Below are positions 53,117 through 62,300 of a DNA stretch of 64,000 nt, piece after piece (position 1 is the first letter of the stretch; every line of letters begins with the position of its first letter). The notes beneath the pieces were generated by a model. It searched no databases. It was not told the DNA's origin and saw only the letters and a list, made by a program, of their open reading frames with translations. The DNA comes from Arenibacterium halophilum. GTDB lineage: Bacteria; Pseudomonadota; Alphaproteobacteria; Rhodobacterales; Rhodobacteraceae. The stretch lies in assembly GCF_005938225.1 (NCBI RefSeq), contig NZ_VCPC01000004.1, positions 310,001 through 374,000 of the forward strand. The letters run 5' to 3'. The translations under genes were made by a program, and so were the position numbers.

Positions 53117-53340
53117 CGCCGGCGTCCGTTATGTCGTTTACCAGCAAAGCCGTGTCGGGATGCACTGTATCCGTCGGACGTGCCAAGGGTCGCAAGCATT
53201 TGGTGAAAAGTCCGCTCACTGGTGAGACGAGTTTCTGCTTTGGCTCACGTCCGTGTGCCATAATTGGTTCGGGCCAGTTCGGGGAATCGAACGCTGTGTT
53301 CATCGCCGTGCGGGCCAAGGTCAGGACCCATAGCGATTAG
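53113..53340 (+). CDS. Hypothetical 75-residue frame after flgI
   Basis: A short frame that overlaps the flgI stop codon as ATGA and runs for 75 codons; it begins MTPASVMSFTSKAVSG. I do not recognise it. It has no hydrophobic segment and its base composition is intermediate. It may be a real small gene, the truncated remains of the next flagellar gene, or chance. The start/stop overlap is the only positive sign. Confidence 0.25.
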   Translation: MTPASVMSFTSKAVSGCTVSVGRAKGRKHLVKSPLTGETSFCFGSRPCAIIGSGQFGESNAVFIAVRAKVRTHSD

Positions 53341-53825
53341 AAGAAGGTTGGCGCCATTGCGATGCAGACAGAAAGACGCTGGTGCATCTGTCGTGTCGGG
53401 CCGGGACAGTTAGCCAGTTTTTGAAGCCGCCAAACAAAATCTCGATCCGGATACGCCATTCAAACCAGCGCTTGTTGAAATCCATGTTTTTGCGGCGCTC
53501 TTAGCGGTTAACAATGCAATCGCGTATCCCCTGGGCAGTCAACGGTTCCCGGCCCGATCAGGGTGATCACCAAGGCCCAATACGAGCCAATCGACATCCA
53601 GCGTCGTGCTCAGCAACGGTCGAGTCGATCTCGTCGATGACCCGACCGGCAGTGACGAGCAGGCTTAGTGGACGGTCGTTTCTGTCGAACATGGCATGCA
53701 GCTTGGCATTCAAGCTACGCTTGATCTGCCCTATATGGTGTCTAAACACCGCTCTTGAAGGCCACGCTGGTCGCAGCGCGGCGTGCCTTCAGGTACGTTG
53801 TTCGGGTCATCACGGTGTTTTCTAC
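53341..53825 (-). pseudogene. IS5-family transposase remnant
   Basis: The reverse strand encodes fragments of an IS5-type DDE transposase in several frames: TYLKARRAATSVAFK near 53780, GQIKRSLNAKLHAMFD and RPLSLLVTAGRV at 53650-53730, and the C-terminal RIEILFGGFKNWLTVPARHDRC near 53400-53455. A stop codon, frameshifts and a short internal deletion interrupt them. The catalytic set cannot be assembled, so it is inactive. Exact ends and terminal repeats were not found. Confidence 0.75.
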
Positions 53826-53916
53826 GCAGTGCTCGGCAGCCGGCCAGTGATCATTCTGTAGAAGTGGCCTGCTGCTGGTGTCGTGGACACCGCGTTAAGT
53901 TTGAAGAGCTTAGCCT

Positions 53917-54100
53917 TCGGACGCCACCGGAGATAGGTGGCCCAATTTTGAATGTTGCCGTCTCGGGTCATGAAAACATTCCATGTAGGCAAAAAGGTCT
54001 GCTTGGGCGGCGTCGCGTGTGCGATGGACCTTTCGCGCGGTCTGTTCGGTCTTGAGGGAAAAGAGATTCTCTTCATGGCAGAATTGTCCTAGACGTTTCC
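53917..54100 (-). pseudogene. IS3-family transposase OrfB, C-terminal remnant
   Basis: On the reverse strand, residues SLKTEQTARKVHRTRDAAQ, followed by DLFAYMECFHDPRRQHS and LGHLSPV, match the end of IS3-family OrfB (catalytic glutamate region to the stop). Just upstream the matching frame changes (DNSAMKRISF appears in another frame), so it is frameshifted and truncated. It is flanked by the IS5 and IS21 remnants. Confidence 0.78.
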
Positions 54101-54199
54101 AGCTATGCTCATCCATTGCCCGACAGGCGCATGCGCAGCATGCTGCCGAAAGGGGTTCAGGTGGTCTCGAGGTCGAGCAACAGGCGCTAAAAACAATCC

Positions 54200-54665
54200 T
54201 GTATTGCGAGCCCTCGTCCCGATAATGACTCAGCTCTTTCATCAATGGCGGCGCAAAAGCCAGCCATGGGGCGACGGAAAAGCAGGCCACGTTTATGCGC
54301 GTACCGGAAACCAGCGGGAGGGCGTAGCCCGAGCGGTGGTTTCCGGTACGCGCTGCGGTTCTTTACTGGGCCTGTCCGGCATTTCGGGGCCGGCTTTGCG
54401 CGAGCCTGAAGCTCTCTCCATACATATCGAGGATGTTGCCGTGGAGGGTCAGACGATCCAACAGAGCGCCGGTTATTCGCTCGGTTCCGACGGGTGAACT
54501 CGCTCGCGACATCGGTCCGAGCGCACGGGCGAATGTCCACTCGTCGAACGGCAGGTTGCTGGTGATGAGCGTAGCGCCCCGTTCGTAGCGCTGCGAGATT
54601 ATCTCGAAGAGCTGCTCGGCGCCGGTCTTTGACAGAGGCAAGAAGCCCAGCTCACCCTTTGCCAG
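54200..54665 (-). pseudogene. IS21-family remnant with the C-terminus of IstB
   Basis: The reverse strand encodes the C-terminal part of the IS21 helper ATPase: ELGFLPLSKTGAEQLFEIIS, then QRYERGATLITSNLPFDEW and ITGALLDRLTLHGNILDMYG, ending near 54363. A small insertion lies in the middle. Walker A is missing because the N-terminal half is gone. Downstream, a 17-bp perfect inverted repeat (54297-54313 and 54337-54353) and GGCCTGC/GGCTGGC repeats followed by TTTTG resemble the multiple terminal repeats of IS21 right ends. Confidence 0.75.
54297..54353. repeat. 17-bp inverted repeat in the IS21 remnant
   Basis: GCGCGTACCGGAAACCA at 54297-54313 is exactly reversed and complemented at 54337-54353, with a nested GGGC-GTA-GCCC hairpin in the 23-bp spacer. 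It lies directly beyond the istB stop and probably belongs to the right end of the element. Confidence 0.75.
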
Positions 54666-54669
54666 GCAG

Positions 54670-54950
54670 GCGCATGCAGAGCATGTCGCCGAGAGGGATG
54701 ATGCGCAGTTTGATGGAGGCAAGCTGCTTTTGGAGCCTAGAAGACCAGAGTATTTGTTCGACCTGCTCGTAATACCTTGAGTAAATGTGCAAAGCTCCCG
54801 CTTCGATCTTTCCAAGCACCTTTACGAACTCGGTCTTCGCAAGCGCACCTTGAAGCGCCTCAGGTACCCCTTGGCGGTACTTGTAAGTGCCATTGCATTT
54901 TATTCGGAGATGTTTAGTCGCGAAGCTTCTAGTCACAGTTTGTGGACGTG
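54670..54950 (-). pseudogene. Tyrosine integrase N-terminal fragment
   Basis: The reverse strand encodes TKHLRIKCNGTYKYRQGVPE, then LQGALAKTEFVKVLGKIEAG and HIYSRYYEQVEQIL, the N-terminal arm- and core-binding part of phage-type tyrosine recombinases. The catalytic R-H-R-Y domain is missing; the reading frame runs into the IstB fragment, showing that an IS21 element or a deletion cut it. It lies 70 bp from tRNA-Leu, the typical integrase position beside an attachment site. Confidence 0.7.
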
Positions 54951-55021
54951 ATTGTGGACCTCGCTGGGCCCACAATCAGCCAAAACCAAGGCAATTCAAT
55001 GACTTAAATCGCCACGACTGG

Positions 55022-55105
55022 TGCCCAGGAGAGGACTCGAACCTCCACGTCCTTGCGAACACTAGCACCTGAAGCTAGCGCGTCTACCAATTCCGCCACC
55101 TGGGC
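55022..55105 (-). tRNA. tRNA-Leu (anticodon CAG)
   Basis: A complete class II cloverleaf on the reverse strand: acceptor GCCCAGG pairing CCTGGGC, D-loop with GGAATTGGTAGAC, anticodon stem CTAGC/GCTAG with loop TTCAGGT (anticodon CAG), a long variable arm (TGTTCGCAAGGACG), and T-arm GGAGGTTCGAGTCCTC. The 3' CCA is encoded (55019-55021). The intact tRNA next to an integrase fragment suggests a used attachment site. Confidence 0.97.
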
Positions 55106-55168
55106 AGGTGTCGTGGAGCGGCGTGTAAGGCTATGCGCCGGGGGTGTCAAACGGATTTTTGGAGGATT

Positions 55169-55291
55169 ATGAAACTATTTTTAAGTCTCGCCGAAATCCG
55201 CAGGTTCGAACGGATCGGGCTGCCCTTACCACACAGGCAGCGCGGCGATTTGCGCCTTGTTTGGCGCGCGGGCGGGCGATACACGGGATAG
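55169..55291 (+). CDS. Possible 40-residue small frame
   Basis: An ATG three bases after GGAGG opens a 40-codon frame (starting [16 protein letters not shown]) in the 200-bp gap before the NDUFA9-like gene. No family is recognised and the spacing of the ribosome-binding site is short. It may be chance or a leader peptide. Confidence 0.2.
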   Translation: MKLFLSLAEIRRFERIGLPLPHRQRGDLRLVWRAGGRYTG

Positions 55292-55314
55292 GCGGAAACG
55301 AAGTGGAGCTACCG

Positions 55315-56298
55315 ATGTCTAAACTCGTCACGATCTACGGTGGGTCGGGGTTTGTCGGGCGCTATGTCGCGCGGCGCATGGCCAAACTGGGCTGGCGCGT
55401 GCGCGTCGCAGTGCGTCGCCCGAACGAGGCGATCTTTGTGCGGCCCTACGGTGTGGTCGGCCAGGTCGAGCCGGTGCTGTGCAACATCCGCGATGACGAC
55501 TCGGTCCGCCGGGCGATGGCCGGGGCAGACGCGGTGGTGAACTGCGTCGGTATCCTGGTCCCCTCGGGCAAGAACAGTTTCGATGCGGTGCAGGCAGATG
55601 GTGCGGCCCGTGTCGCCCGCATTTCCGCCGTGGAAGGCGTGGCGCATCTGGTGCAGTTGTCGGCGATCGGTGCAGATGCGGATTCTGACAGCGATTACGC
55701 CCGCACCAAGGGCGAAGGCGAAGCCGCCGTTCTGGCGGCGCGTCCCGATGCCGTGATCCTGCGCCCCTCGATCATTTTTGGCCCCGAGGACGAATTCTTT
55801 AACCGTTTTGCTGGCATGACGCGGCTTGGGCCGTTCCTGCCTTTGGTCGGGGCCGATACGAAATTCCAGCCCGTCTATGTGGATGACGTGGCGCAGGCCG
55901 CCGTGATGGGGGCAACGGGCGAGGCGCCCGCTGGGATTTACGAATTGGGCGGGCCCGAGGTTTCGACCTTCCGCGAGCTGATGCAGCAGATGCTGGGCGT
56001 GATTCACCGCCGCCGTATCCTGCTGCCGCTGCCGTTCTTCGTGGCGCGGCTGATGGCGGGTGCGTTCGATCTGGGCTCGGCCCTGTCGTTCGGTCTGATC
56101 GGAAACGGGGTGCTGACCCGCGATCAGGTGAAGAACCTTGCCAACGATAATGTCGTGTCGGACGGGTCCAAGGGCTTTGCCGATCTGGGAATCGCGCCCA
56201 CGGCGGCCGAGTCGGTTCTGCCGGATTACCTGTGGCGGTTCCGCCCCTCGGGCCAATACGACGCGATCAAGGACTCGGCGCGCAACCTGCGGGCCTGA
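55315..56298 (+). CDS. NDUFA9-like NAD(P)-dependent epimerase/dehydratase
   Basis: A 327-residue atypical short-chain dehydrogenase with N-terminal Rossmann motif [15 protein letters not shown] (about 8-20) and the [28 protein letters not shown] and [16 protein letters not shown] segments found in the NDUFA9 accessory subunit of complex I and its bacterial homologues. The YxxxK pair is degenerate (Y-A-R-T-K). In alphaproteobacteria it may assist complex I assembly or quinone/lipid metabolism. GGAG lies six bases before the ATG at 55315. Confidence 0.86.
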   Translation: MSKLVTIYGGSGFVGRYVARRMAKLGWRVRVAVRRPNEAIFVRPYGVVGQVEPVLCNIRDDDSVRRAMAGADAVVNCVGILVPSGKNSFDAVQADGAARVARISAVEGVAHLVQLSAIGADADSDSDYARTKGEGEAAVLAARPDAVILRPSIIFGPEDEFFNRFAGMTRLGPFLPLVGADTKFQPVYVDDVAQAAVMGATGEAPAGIYELGGPEVSTFRELMQQMLGVIHRRRILLPLPFFVARLMAGAFDLGSALSFGLIGNGVLTRDQVKNLANDNVVSDGSKGFADLGIAPTAAESVLPDYLWRFRPSGQYDAIKDSARNLRA

Positions 56299-56313
56299 CC
56301 TGCCGGGAACAGA

Positions 56314-56339
56314 CTGGGCTATGTGTAGGCATAGCCCAG
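56314..56339. terminator. Bidirectional hairpin between convergent genes
   Basis: Ten-base perfect arms (CTGGGCTATG and CATAGCCCAG) with a six-base loop lie between the NDUFA9-like gene and uppP and include the last codons of uppP. It can end both transcripts, although no strong T-tract follows. Confidence 0.65.
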
Positions 56340-57122
56340 CAGCACCACCCCAAGGATCACACGATAGATCACGTAGGGTGTAAAGCTGACGCTGCGCAGC
56401 AGCCGCATCATCAACGCCAGCGCAGCCAGCGCCGCCGCAAAGGACATCCCGGCGGCAATCGCGGCATCGCGCAGCACCGCCAAGTCTGTCACACGATAGG
56501 CATCGGTGCCCAGCAGCACCGCCGAGGCAAGGATCGTCGGGATCGACATCAGCATCGACAGCCGCGCGGCATCTTCTCGGGTATAGCCCATCGTCAGCGC
56601 TCCGGTGATTGTGATGCCCGACCGTGAAGTGCCGGGGATCAGCGCAACCGCCTGCCACAGGCCAAGCTTGACCGCACCCATCGGTGTCCAGTCTTCGGCG
56701 TGCTTGTCCTGCGTCGCGCGGCGATCGGCCCAGTACAGCAGCAGGCCGAACAGCAACATGGCCCAGCCGATCACCGCGACCGAGCGCATCATATTGTCCA
56801 ATCCCGTCAGGTGCAGCACCGCGCCCGCCAGAATCACCGGGATGGTGGCGACAATCAGGTTCAGCGCGAGCCGCGCGCCCGGCGTATCTGTCCGGCCCTG
56901 AACCAGCGGGACCAACCCGGCCAGCCCGGTCCGCACATCGCGCCAGAAATAGAGGACAACCGCGCCCAATGTGCCCACGTGCACGGCCACGTCGATCATC
57001 TGCCCCTGGTCGGTCAGCCCAGTCAGCCCGGGAAGCAGGATCAGGTGCCCCGAGGAGGACACAGGCAGAAATTCAGTGATTCCCTGAATCAATGCGATGA
57101 GAATCAGTTGGAACAGCGGCAT
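56319..57122 (-). CDS. uppP: Undecaprenyl-diphosphatase UppP (BacA)
   Basis: A 267-residue inner-membrane phosphatase with about eight hydrophobic segments. It hydrolyses undecaprenyl diphosphate so that the lipid carrier can be reused for peptidoglycan. The N-terminal signature QGITEFLPVSSSGHLIL and the phosphatase motif PGTSRSGITITGAL are complete. It is divergent from gltD over 229 bp. Confidence 0.96.
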   Translation of the reverse strand: MPLFQLILIALIQGITEFLPVSSSGHLILLPGLTGLTDQGQMIDVAVHVGTLGAVVLYFWRDVRTGLAGLVPLVQGRTDTPGARLALNLIVATIPVILAGAVLHLTGLDNMMRSVAVIGWAMLLFGLLLYWADRRATQDKHAEDWTPMGAVKLGLWQAVALIPGTSRSGITITGALTMGYTREDAARLSMLMSIPTILASAVLLGTDAYRVTDLAVLRDAAIAAGMSFAAALAALALMMRLLRSVSFTPYVIYRVILGVVLLGYAYT

Positions 57123-57173
57123 GGTTGGGTGACCTGCGATGGCAAAGTAGCGTCGCGCTCTTGTACAAGCGCC

Positions 57174-57202
57174 TTGATATGAAAGAGAAGGCGCAATATA
57201 AG
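57174..57202 (+). promoter_or_regulatory. Sigma70-type promoter for gltD
   Basis: TTGATA (57174-57179) and TATAAG (57197-57202) are separated by 17 bp, a near-consensus -35/-10 pair. It lies 150 bp before the gltD start, leaving a leader that contains the inverted repeats GTCCG-TAA-CGGAC and GTCAG-N5-CTGAC. Confidence 0.55.
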
Positions 57203-57351
57203 TCCGTAACGGACCTAAAAATCAGTCGAAAACTGGACGTAAGCGGCGCATCGACACAAATAATCTCATTATAGGTCAGGAATGCTGACTTTTAATATGA
57301 TTTAACCTGCCGTAGACAGTGCCCAACCGGAATTTCGCTGGAGATCGACCC

Positions 57352-58791
57352 GTGGCAAAGCAGCCTATGCTCAAGTTTGTCGGAATAGAGCGCGACATGC
57401 CCGAAAAACGCGAGGCAGAAGAGCGTCGCGCAGACTTTCGCGAGATCTATGCTGAATATGCAGACGCAAAGGCCAAGGAGCAGGCAAGTCGGTGCAGCCA
57501 GTGCGGCGTGCCCTATTGCCAAAGCCATTGCCCGTTGCAGAACAACATCCCCGACTGGCTGCGCCTGACCGCCGAGGGCCGCCTGCAAGAGGCTTATGCC
57601 GTCAGCCAGGCCACCAACACCTTCCCCGAAATCTGTGGCCGTATCTGCCCGCAGGACCGTCTGTGCGAAGGCAACTGCGTGATCGAACAGTCGGGCCACG
57701 GCACCGTGACCATCGGATCGGTCGAAAAATACATCACCGATACCGCCTGGGAAGAAGGTTGGGTCACCCCGGCGAACCCCTCGGTCGAGCGGGCCGAAAG
57801 CGTGGGCATCATCGGCGCGGGCCCCGGCGGCCTGGCAGCGGCGGATGTGCTGCGCCGTGCGGGTGTGCAGGTGACGGTGTATGACCGTTACGACCGTGGC
57901 GGCGGGTTGCTGACCTATGGCATCCCCGGGTTCAAGCTGGAAAAAGACGTGGTGATGCGCCGGGTCGAGCAGTTGGAAAAGGGCGGCGTGACGTTCAAGC
58001 TCAACTGCGCCGTGGGCGAAGACATTTCATTCGCAGAGATCCGCGAAGCGCATGATGCCGTCATCATCGCGACGGGCGTGTACAAATCGCGCGATCTGGA
58101 AATGCCGGGCAGCGGCGCGACAGGCATCGAGCGCGCGATTGATTTCCTGACCGCCAGCAACCGCAAGAGCTTTGGCGACACGGTAGACGATTTCGAAAGC
58201 GGCCGGATGAACGCGGCGGGCAAGCGCGTCGTGGTGATCGGAGGGGGCGACACGGCGATGGACTGCGTGCGCACCTCGATCCGGCAGGGCGCGGAAAGCG
58301 TGAAGTGCCTGTATCGCCGTGACCGCGCCAACATGCCGGGGAGCCAGCGCGAGGTCGCCAATGCCGAGGAAGAAGGGGTGGTGTTCGAATGGCTGAGCGC
58401 GCCCAAGGGCTTCACCAGCAAGGGCGAGAACGTGGCCGGCGTGATGGTCCAGAAGATGCGCCTTGGCGCGCCGGATGCCAGCGGTCGTCAGGCGCCGGAA
58501 CTGATCGAAGGGTCCGACTACGTGGAAGACGCCGATCTGGTCATCAAGGCGCTGGGGTTTGAACCCGAGGATCTGCCCGCGCTGTGGGACCAGCCCGAGC
58601 TGACGGTGACCCGCTGGGGCACGATCCGGGCCGAGTTCACCACCGGCCAAACGGATTTACCCGGTGTTTACGCGGTGGGCGACATTGTCCGGGGCGCTTC
58701 GCTGGTGGTCTGGGCGATCCGCGACGGGCGCGACTGCGCCGACGCGATCCTGACCAGCTTTGACGCGGCGCCCCAGATGGCGGCGGAATAA
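57352..58791 (+). CDS. gltD: Glutamate synthase small subunit
   Basis: A 479-residue flavoprotein that passes electrons from NADPH to the large subunit. N-terminal iron-sulfur cysteines lie in CSQCGVPYCQSHCPLQN and CGRICPQDRLCEGNC; the FAD motif IIGAGPGGLAAADVL is near residue 137 and the NADPH motif VVIGGGDTAMDC near 290. GTG at 57352 is chosen: GGAG lies eight bases before it and the protein then starts MAKQPMLKF like homologues. Another GTG at 57319 would add 11 residues. Confidence 0.94.
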   Translation: MAKQPMLKFVGIERDMPEKREAEERRADFREIYAEYADAKAKEQASRCSQCGVPYCQSHCPLQNNIPDWLRLTAEGRLQEAYAVSQATNTFPEICGRICPQDRLCEGNCVIEQSGHGTVTIGSVEKYITDTAWEEGWVTPANPSVERAESVGIIGAGPGGLAAADVLRRAGVQVTVYDRYDRGGGLLTYGIPGFKLEKDVVMRRVEQLEKGGVTFKLNCAVGEDISFAEIREAHDAVIIATGVYKSRDLEMPGSGATGIERAIDFLTASNRKSFGDTVDDFESGRMNAAGKRVVVIGGGDTAMDCVRTSIRQGAESVKCLYRRDRANMPGSQREVANAEEEGVVFEWLSAPKGFTSKGENVAGVMVQKMRLGAPDASGRQAPELIEGSDYVEDADLVIKALGFEPEDLPALWDQPELTVTRWGTIRAEFTTGQTDLPGVYAVGDIVRGASLVVWAIRDGRDCADAILTSFDAAPQMAAE

Positions 58792-58801
58792 CAGGGCAAC
58801 C

Positions 58802-58817
58802 GGGGCCGCAAGGCCCC
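58802..58817 (+). terminator. Short hairpin between gltD and the GFA gene
   Basis: GGGGCC-GCAA-GGCCCC is a perfect 6-bp stem with a GNRA tetraloop, 10 bases after the gltD stop. No T-tract follows, so it probably attenuates or protects the mRNA more than it ends it. Confidence 0.45.
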
Positions 58818-58871
58818 TGCGGTACGACGATCCAGCGGGGGCAAACCCCTTCGCCAGACAGGAGAGACCCG

Positions 58872-59309
58872 ATGAGCGAGCGAACAGGCGGTTGCATGTG
58901 TGGCGCGGTGCGGTTCACCGCAACCGACGTGCCCGCGACGTTTGGCGCCTGCCATTGCGAGATGTGCCGCCGCTGGGCGGGCTCTGCCTTTCTGGGCGTG
59001 TCGGTTCCGGTGTCCTCGGTCACCTGGCAGGGCGAGCCGCACATCCGCACGCTGCAAAGCTCGGACTGGGCAGAGCGCGCGTGGTGCCAGCGCTGCGGCA
59101 CCGGGTTGTATTACCATGTGACCGATGGCCCGCATGCGGCAAACTATGAAATCCCGATCGGCATTCTGGACGATGCCTCTGGTCTGGACTTCACGAGCGA
59201 AATTTTTATCGACCACAAACCGGCAGCCTACACATTCGCCGGTGACAGGACGCGGCTGACCCGCGCCGAAACGCTGGCGCGCTTCGGCATCTCGGAAGAA
59301 GGGGAATGA
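58872..59309 (+). CDS. GFA/CENP-V family zinc protein
   Basis: A 145-residue protein of the GFA (glutathione-dependent formaldehyde-activating) fold. The two zinc sites are visible: C8, C10 (GCMCGAVRF), C27, C29, C32 (GACHCEMCRRW) and C72, C75 (WCQRCGTGL). Members may bind S-hydroxymethyl-glutathione or thiols, but most have no proven reaction. It sits between gltD and gltB, and its stop codon overlaps the gltB start region, so it is co-expressed with glutamate synthase. Confidence 0.88.
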   Translation: MSERTGGCMCGAVRFTATDVPATFGACHCEMCRRWAGSAFLGVSVPVSSVTWQGEPHIRTLQSSDWAERAWCQRCGTGLYYHVTDGPHAANYEIPIGILDDASGLDFTSEIFIDHKPAAYTFAGDRTRLTRAETLARFGISEEGE

Positions 59310-59311
59310 AG

Positions 59312-62300
59312 ATGACAACCTATGATGACGCATGGGCACGCGCCGAAGAGGCGAAGCGCAAGTGGATGGCCGAGAACAGCCTGTACACCGAAGAGACCGA
59401 GCATTCGTCCTGCGGTGTGGGCCTTGTCGTGTCGGTCGATGGCAAGAAAAGCCGCAAGGTTGTCGAATCCGGGATCAAGGCGCTGAAAGCGATCTGGCAT
59501 CGCGGCGCGGTGGACGCCGATGGCATGACGGGTGACGGCGCGGGCATCCACGTCGAAATTCCGGTGCCCTTCTTCTATGACCAGATCGAGCGCACGGGCC
59601 ACAAGCCCCGCAAGACCGAGCTGATCGCCGTGGGGCAGGTGTTCCTGCCGCGCACGGATTTCGGCGCGCAGGAAACCTGCCGGACCATCGTGGAAACCGA
59701 AGTTCTGCGCATGGGCTATTATATCTATGGCTGGCGCCATGTGCCGGTGGATACGTCGTGCCTTGGCGAAAAGGCCAACGCGACGCGCCCCGAGATTGAA
59801 CAGATCCTGATTTCCAACGCCAAGGGCGTGGACGAGGAAACCTTCGAGCGCGAACTGTACGTGATCCGCCGCCGGATCGAGAAGGCCGCCGCCAGCGCCG
59901 GGATCAACGAGCTGTATCTGGCGTCGCTGTCGTGCCGCAGCATCATCTACAAGGGCATGATGCTGGCCGAGCAGGTCGCCGTCTTCTATCCCGATCTGAT
60001 GGACGAGCGGTTCGAATCCGCGTTTGCGATCTATCACCAACGCTATTCCACCAACACCTTCCCGCAGTGGTGGCTGGCCCAGCCGTTCCGCATGTTGGCC
60101 CATAACGGCGAAATCAACACGCTGAAGGGCAACACCAACTGGATGAAAAGCCACGAGATCCGCATGGCAAGCGGCACCTTTGGCGACATGGCTGATGACA
60201 TCAAGCCGATCATCGCGGGTGGATCGTCCGACTCGGCCGCGCTGGATGCGGTGTTCGAGGTGCTGGTGCGTGCCGGGCGCAACGCGCCGATGGCGAAAAC
60301 CATGCTGGTGCCGGAATCCTGGTCCAAGCAGGCGGTCGAGCTGCCGCAGGCGTGGCGCGACATGTATTCCTACTGCAACTCGGTGATGGAACCGTGGGAC
60401 GGCCCCGCCGCCCTGGCGATGACCGATGGCCGCTGGGTCTGCGCCGGGCTTGACCGGAATGGTCTGCGCCCGATGCGCTATGTCGTCACCGGCGACGGGC
60501 TGCTGATTGCGGGCTCCGAAGCGGGGATGGTCCCGGTGGACGAGGCGCGGATCGTCGAAAAGGGCGCGCTTGGCCCCGGGCAGATGATCGCCGTCGACAT
60601 GAAAAACGGCCAGCTGTTCCACGACACCGAAATCAAGGATCAACTGGCCGCAAGCCAGCCGTTCGGCGATTGGGTCGGCAAGATCAACGATGCCGACGAG
60701 GTTCTGGCGGGTGTGCAGGAAAAGGCCCTGTTCACTGGCAACGATCTGCGCAAGCGTCAGATCGCGGCAGGCTATTCGCTGGAAGAGCTGGAGCAGATCC
60801 TGTCGCCCATGGCCGAAGACGGCAAAGAGGCGCTGGCCAGCATGGGCGACGACACGCCCAGTGCGGTGTTGTCGAAACAGTATCGCCCGCTGAGCCATTT
60901 CTTCCGCCAGAACTTCAGCCAGGTGACAAACCCGCCGATCGACTCCTTGCGCGAATTCCGCGTGATGAGCCTCAAGACGCGGTTCGGCAACCTCAAGAAC
61001 GTGCTGGACGAAGACAGCAGCCAGACCGAAATCGTGGTGCTGGAAAGCCCCTTCGTGGCGAATGCGCAGTTCGACAAGGTGATCGAACAGTTCAACGCTC
61101 CGATGATCGAGATTGACTGTACCTTTGCCCCCGGCGAGCGTGCCTTGCACGCCGCGCTGGCGCGCATCCGATCCGAGGCGGAAGACGCCGTGCGCTCGGG
61201 CGCGGGGCATATCGTGCTGACCGATCAGCACTCCGGCCCCGGCAAGGTCGCGATGCCGATGATCTTGGCAACCAGCGCGATCCACAGCCACCTGATCCGC
61301 AACGGGCTGCGCACCTTCTGTTCGCTGGTCGTGCGTTCGGCCGAATGTATCGACCCGCATTATTTCGCGGTGCTGATCGGCTGCGGTGCGACGGTGGTCA
61401 ACGCCTACCTGGCCGAGGATTCCATTGCCGACCGCATCGAACGCGGCCTGCTGGACGGCCCGCTGACCGAAGCGGTGTCGCGCTATCGCGATGCGGTCGA
61501 TCAGGGTCTGCTGAAGATCATGGCCAAGATGGGCATTTCGGTGGTGTCGTCCTATCGTGGCGGCCTGAACTTCGAGGCCGTGGGCCTGAGCCGCGCGATG
61601 TGCGCCGAGTATTTCCCCGGCATGACCAGCCGCATCAGCGGAATCGGTGTATCGGGCATCCAGCGCAAGGCGGAAGAGGTGCACGCCCGCGCATGGGCCA
61701 ATGACGCCGCTGTGCTGCCGATCGGCGGCTTCTACAAGGCGCGCGCCAGCGGCGAGACCCACGCCTGGGAAGCGACCAGCATGCACATGCTGCAGATGGC
61801 CTGCAACAAGGCGTCTTTCGAGCTTTGGAAGCAGTATTCGAAGAAGATGCAAAGCAACCCGCCAACGCATCTGCGCGACCTGCTGGACATCAAGCCGCTG
61901 GGCAAGCCCGTGCCGATCGAAGAGGTGGAATCGATCACCTCGATCCGCAAGCGGTTCGTGACGCCGGGCATGTCGCTGGGCGCGCTGTCGCCCGAGGCGC
62001 ATAAAACGCTGAACGTCGCCATGAACCGCATCGGAGCCAAGTCCGACAGCGGCGAGGGCGGCGAGGATCCGGCGCATTTCGTGCCCGAGCCCAACGGCGA
62101 CAACCCGAGTGCGAAGATCAAGCAGGTTGCCTCGGGCCGCTTTGGCGTGACGGCGGAATACCTGAACCAGTGCGAAGAGCTTGAGATCAAGGTCGCACAG
62201 GGCGCGAAGCCGGGCGAAGGTGGTCAGCTTCCGGGCATGAAGGTCACCGACCTGATTGCGCGGCTGCGCCATTCGACCAAGGGCGTGACGCTGATTTCGC

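Noticed and set aside
53822-54290. Two open frames on the reverse strand as real genes
   Set aside because: Both are pieces of one frameshifted IS3-family OrfB C-terminus joined to unrelated DNA.
57292-57306. TTAA and TTAAC upstream of gltD as a CtrA box
   Set aside because: The spacing is six bases, not seven, and the gene is not a typical CtrA target.
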